64,000 bases of DNA, taken from contig NC_046683.1 in the NCBI RefSeq assembly GCF_009870125.1, positions 57,613,869 to 57,677,868 on the forward strand, in the 5' to 3' direction. The DNA is from Drosophila pseudoobscura (Eukaryota; Arthropoda; Insecta; Diptera; Drosophilidae). Both the position numbers and the translations under genes were made by a program. The notes under the pieces are model-generated. The model saw nothing but the letters and a program-made list of their open reading frames with translations. It was not told the DNA's origin and searched no databases. Each line of letters begins with the position of its first letter. Position 1 is the stretch's first letter. Below are positions 61,701 through 64,000 of the stretch, one piece after another.

Positions 61701-64000
61701 ACGCATCGATGATTCAGCAGCGTCCTATATTGAGTACACCACTGATAAGGAGGGCAGTGTTATGGGTAAGTGGTGCATACACGTTTTTTCCAACTGAAGT
61801 GTTCCCCATTATCACATATTCACATTTGTTGCAGGCGTGACTGTGACGCGGGCTTCTATGATCAATCATTGCCGGGCATTAACTATGGCCTGCCACTACA
61901 CCGAGGGGGAGACCATTGTCTGTGTGCTAGATTTTAAAAGGGAAGTTGGCTTATGGCACGCAGTCTTGACCTCAGTACTGAACGGCATGCATGTTATTTT
62001 CATACCCTATGCCTTGATGAAGCTGCGCCCCTCAAGCTGGATGCAATTGATCACGAAACATAGGGCCTCCTGCTGCTTGGTCAAGAGCCGTGACTTGCAT
62101 TGGGGCCTATTGGCCACTAAAGACCACAAGGACATATCGCTGTCTTCATTGCGCATGCTACTAGTGGCCGACGGAGCCAATCCCTGGTCGCTTTCGTCGT
62201 GTGATCAGTTCTTGAACGTATTTCAAGCCAAAGGCTTACGCTCAGACGCCATATGCCCATGTGCAAGTAGTTCAGAAGTCTTTACCGTCTCGCTGCGTCG
62301 TCCGGGTCGTGGGTCATGTGGGTTTAGTCAGTCAGCCACAGGACGCGGTGTGCTCTCCATGGCAGCTCTGTCGCACGGCGTAGTAAGAGTGGACAGTGAA
62401 GATTCACTCACATCCCTAACACTGCAGGACTGCGGCCAAGTCATGCCGGCTGCGCAAATGGTGGTCGTGCGATCAGAGGGGGCCCCGGTCTTGTGCAAGA
62501 CGGACCAAGTCGGAGAGATATGCGTTACAAGTGGTTCAACCAGCGCCAGCTACTTTGGGCTCGATGGAATGACAAATTCGACTTTTAAAGTTCAGCCCAT
62601 ATTGGAGGACTTTGATCAAACGAAAGAGGGTTCTGGGACGGGTACTGGAACTGGCACTGGCACCGGCACTGGCACTGGATCTGTTGGCATCATTACGAAA
62701 CCCATTGGCGATGAATACTACGTCAGGTCGGGGCTCTTGGGTTTCCTCGGCCCTGGAGGCTTGGTGTTCGTATGCGGTTCCCGGGATGGGCTCATGACGG
62801 TTACAGGACGAAAACACAACGCGGATGACATCATAGCCACAGTATTAGCAGTGGAACCCATGCGTTTCATTTACCGGGGACGCATAGCAGTATTTAGCAT
62901 TAAAGTACTTCGCGACGAGCGCGTCTGTGTTATTGCTGAACAGCGGCCCGACTGCTCGGAGGAAGAAAGCTTCCAGTGGATGTCGCGTGTCCTTCAGGCC
63001 GTCGACTCCATTCACCAGGTCGGGATATATTGCCTAGCACTGGTGCCGCCGAACCATTTGCCGAAGACTCCCCTCGGGGGCATACATTTGTGCGAGGCAA
63101 GGCGTCGATTTTTAGAAGGATCCCTTCACCCCGCCAACGTGCTGATGTGTCCACACACGTGCGTTACCAACTTGCCAAAGCCCAGGGAGTTGCATCAAGG
63201 TGAGTTGCCTGCTGAACTGAACTGAAAAGTGGTTTTAATTGTCTCAAATAATTGGCTTTGCTGGACTTTCTGTGCTTTCGTTATCTGATTAAAATACAAA
63301 TATTGCTTTCCTCTATTTTTAACCACCAACAACACTACAACAATGCTGCGATTGCTTCTATGACCAATACAACAATACACTCAAAACACACTGCAACAAA
63401 ACACAAAATAATAACAACACTGTATAAAATGAACAACAAAACACCGAAATGACAACATAACTAATGTTAATGTATTTGCTTTAATTAATAATTTACATAA
63501 TCGATCCTTGTACAAAATCAACAAACAAACTACTAACCATTCCCCAAACAAACAAAAAGGTGTGCAAACTACTGCAAAACTAAGCTCATCATCTGGCTGT
63601 GGTATTACAGACACGGGTGTAGGACCAGCCTCTGTGATGGTTGGCAACTTAGTGCAGGGTAATCGTTTGGCTGAAGCACACGGACGGGACGTCGGACTGT
63701 CCTCCGAAGATTGTGAGCGCAAGGTTAGTAGTCGCCACCACCACAGCAAATAGCTTTTATTTTCAACGAAACATTGGTCTATACGCAGCCTCAACTAATA
63801 ACAGGAGTACTCCGTTGGCGCGCCAATACATCGCCGGATCATATTATATTTACTCTGCTAAATTCGAAGGGTAAGTGCTCATTCGGAATGCACGCTGTGG
63901 TGTGTATAAGCGAATAATACTCTGCTCCCACACTGTACACTGTAGGTGCCATTGCCAAAACGCTGACATGCTCCGAGCTGCACAAACGGGCCGAGAAGAT
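58779..64000 (+). CDS. DIP2: Disco-interacting protein 2 (DIP2), 5' part, cut by window end
   Basis: Eleven exons seen: 58779-58851, 59307-59378, 59458-59880, 59944-60323, 60464-60554, 60804-61356, 61425-61765, 61835-63199, 63560-63723, 63789-63870 and 63946-64000 (continues). All borders are GT-AG and phases agree. The N-terminus (PGYIREKLAELDLELSEGDI, KGYEKKRAKLLQPFL) is the DMAP1-binding domain. After a disordered Ser/Pro/Gln linker the first fatty-acyl-AMP-ligase-like adenylation domain starts near residue 330 (PRTLECALQRYG, LTYGKLLSRAQKIAYAL, GDRVALVYPNNDPL, AASYIEYTTDKEGSVMGV). It closes with a GRKHNADDIIATV segment. The second adenylation domain begins at RWRANTSPDHIIFTLLNSKG. DIP2 proteins have been tied to lipid (diacylglycerol) metabolism and axon branching. 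An 18-residue Gly-Thr repeat sits inside the first adenylation region. Confidence 0.95.
62629..62682 (+). repeat. Coding Gly-Thr repeat in DIP2
   Basis: A 54-bp in-frame imperfect GGCACT hexamer repeat encoding 18 residues: mostly alternating Gly and Thr with Ser near each end. It lies late in the first adenylation domain, between FKVQPILEDFDQTKEG and VGIITKP. In a surface loop such an insertion would be tolerated. Confidence 0.85.

Overview
The window is nuclear DNA from a Drosophila species. The GT-AG introns, the gene families and above all the gene order (RhoGEF3, two miple genes, mRpL17, Psf1, Tudor-SN, wac, DIP2) match what I recall of D. melanogaster cytological region 61B at the tip of 3L (Muller element D). 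The species cannot be fixed from sequence alone. The heavy load of simple repeats and the long homopolymer and CAG tracts would fit the obscura group, where Muller D is fused to the X, but that is inference. Exon models were made by hand: in every multi-exon gene the exon phases were checked and sum to an open frame.

Positions 1-35,100 hold one very large minus-strand locus, RhoGEF3. Its 3' exons (1787-4845) encode SH3-DH-PH, the core of a Rho-family exchange factor. Upstream are several first exons: 5366-5575 (phase 0 exit), 8464-8579 and 15288-15805 (both phase 2 exit), the last two reaching the core through a 76-nt exon at 7599-7674. Further upstream seven exons (33154 down to 19482) form an intact 2,577-residue, mostly disordered reading frame with its own stop. 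Its sixth exon is also phase-compatible with exons at 18541-19017 and 18188-18313, so a joined isoform of 3,394 residues is possible.

Positions 35,100-40,200 form an accessory-looking island. It contains a short inverted-repeat element related to another copy at 12.85 kb, an intronless Tim50-like gene, the degraded 3' end of a non-LTR retrotransposon ORF2, and a nearly intronless DEAD-box helicase of the p68/Rm62 type. Both intact genes look like extra paralogues of conserved genes.

Positions 40,300-46,500 hold two tandem midkine/pleiotrophin genes (miple2-like, then miple1-like), separated and followed by AT-rich DNA full of TATGTACATA-type repeats. From 49.3 kb to the end the window is dense with genes: a small Kazal-like membrane/secreted protein, mRpL17, Psf1 (GINS), Tudor-SN, wac (augmin) and the 5' two-thirds or so of DIP2, which runs off the right edge. 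Psf1/Tudor-SN and wac/DIP2 are head-to-head pairs with DRE-like motifs in or near their shared promoter regions. The genes are mostly unrelated housekeeping functions (replication, mitochondrial translation, RNA binding, spindle assembly) next to signalling genes, not an operon-like pathway.
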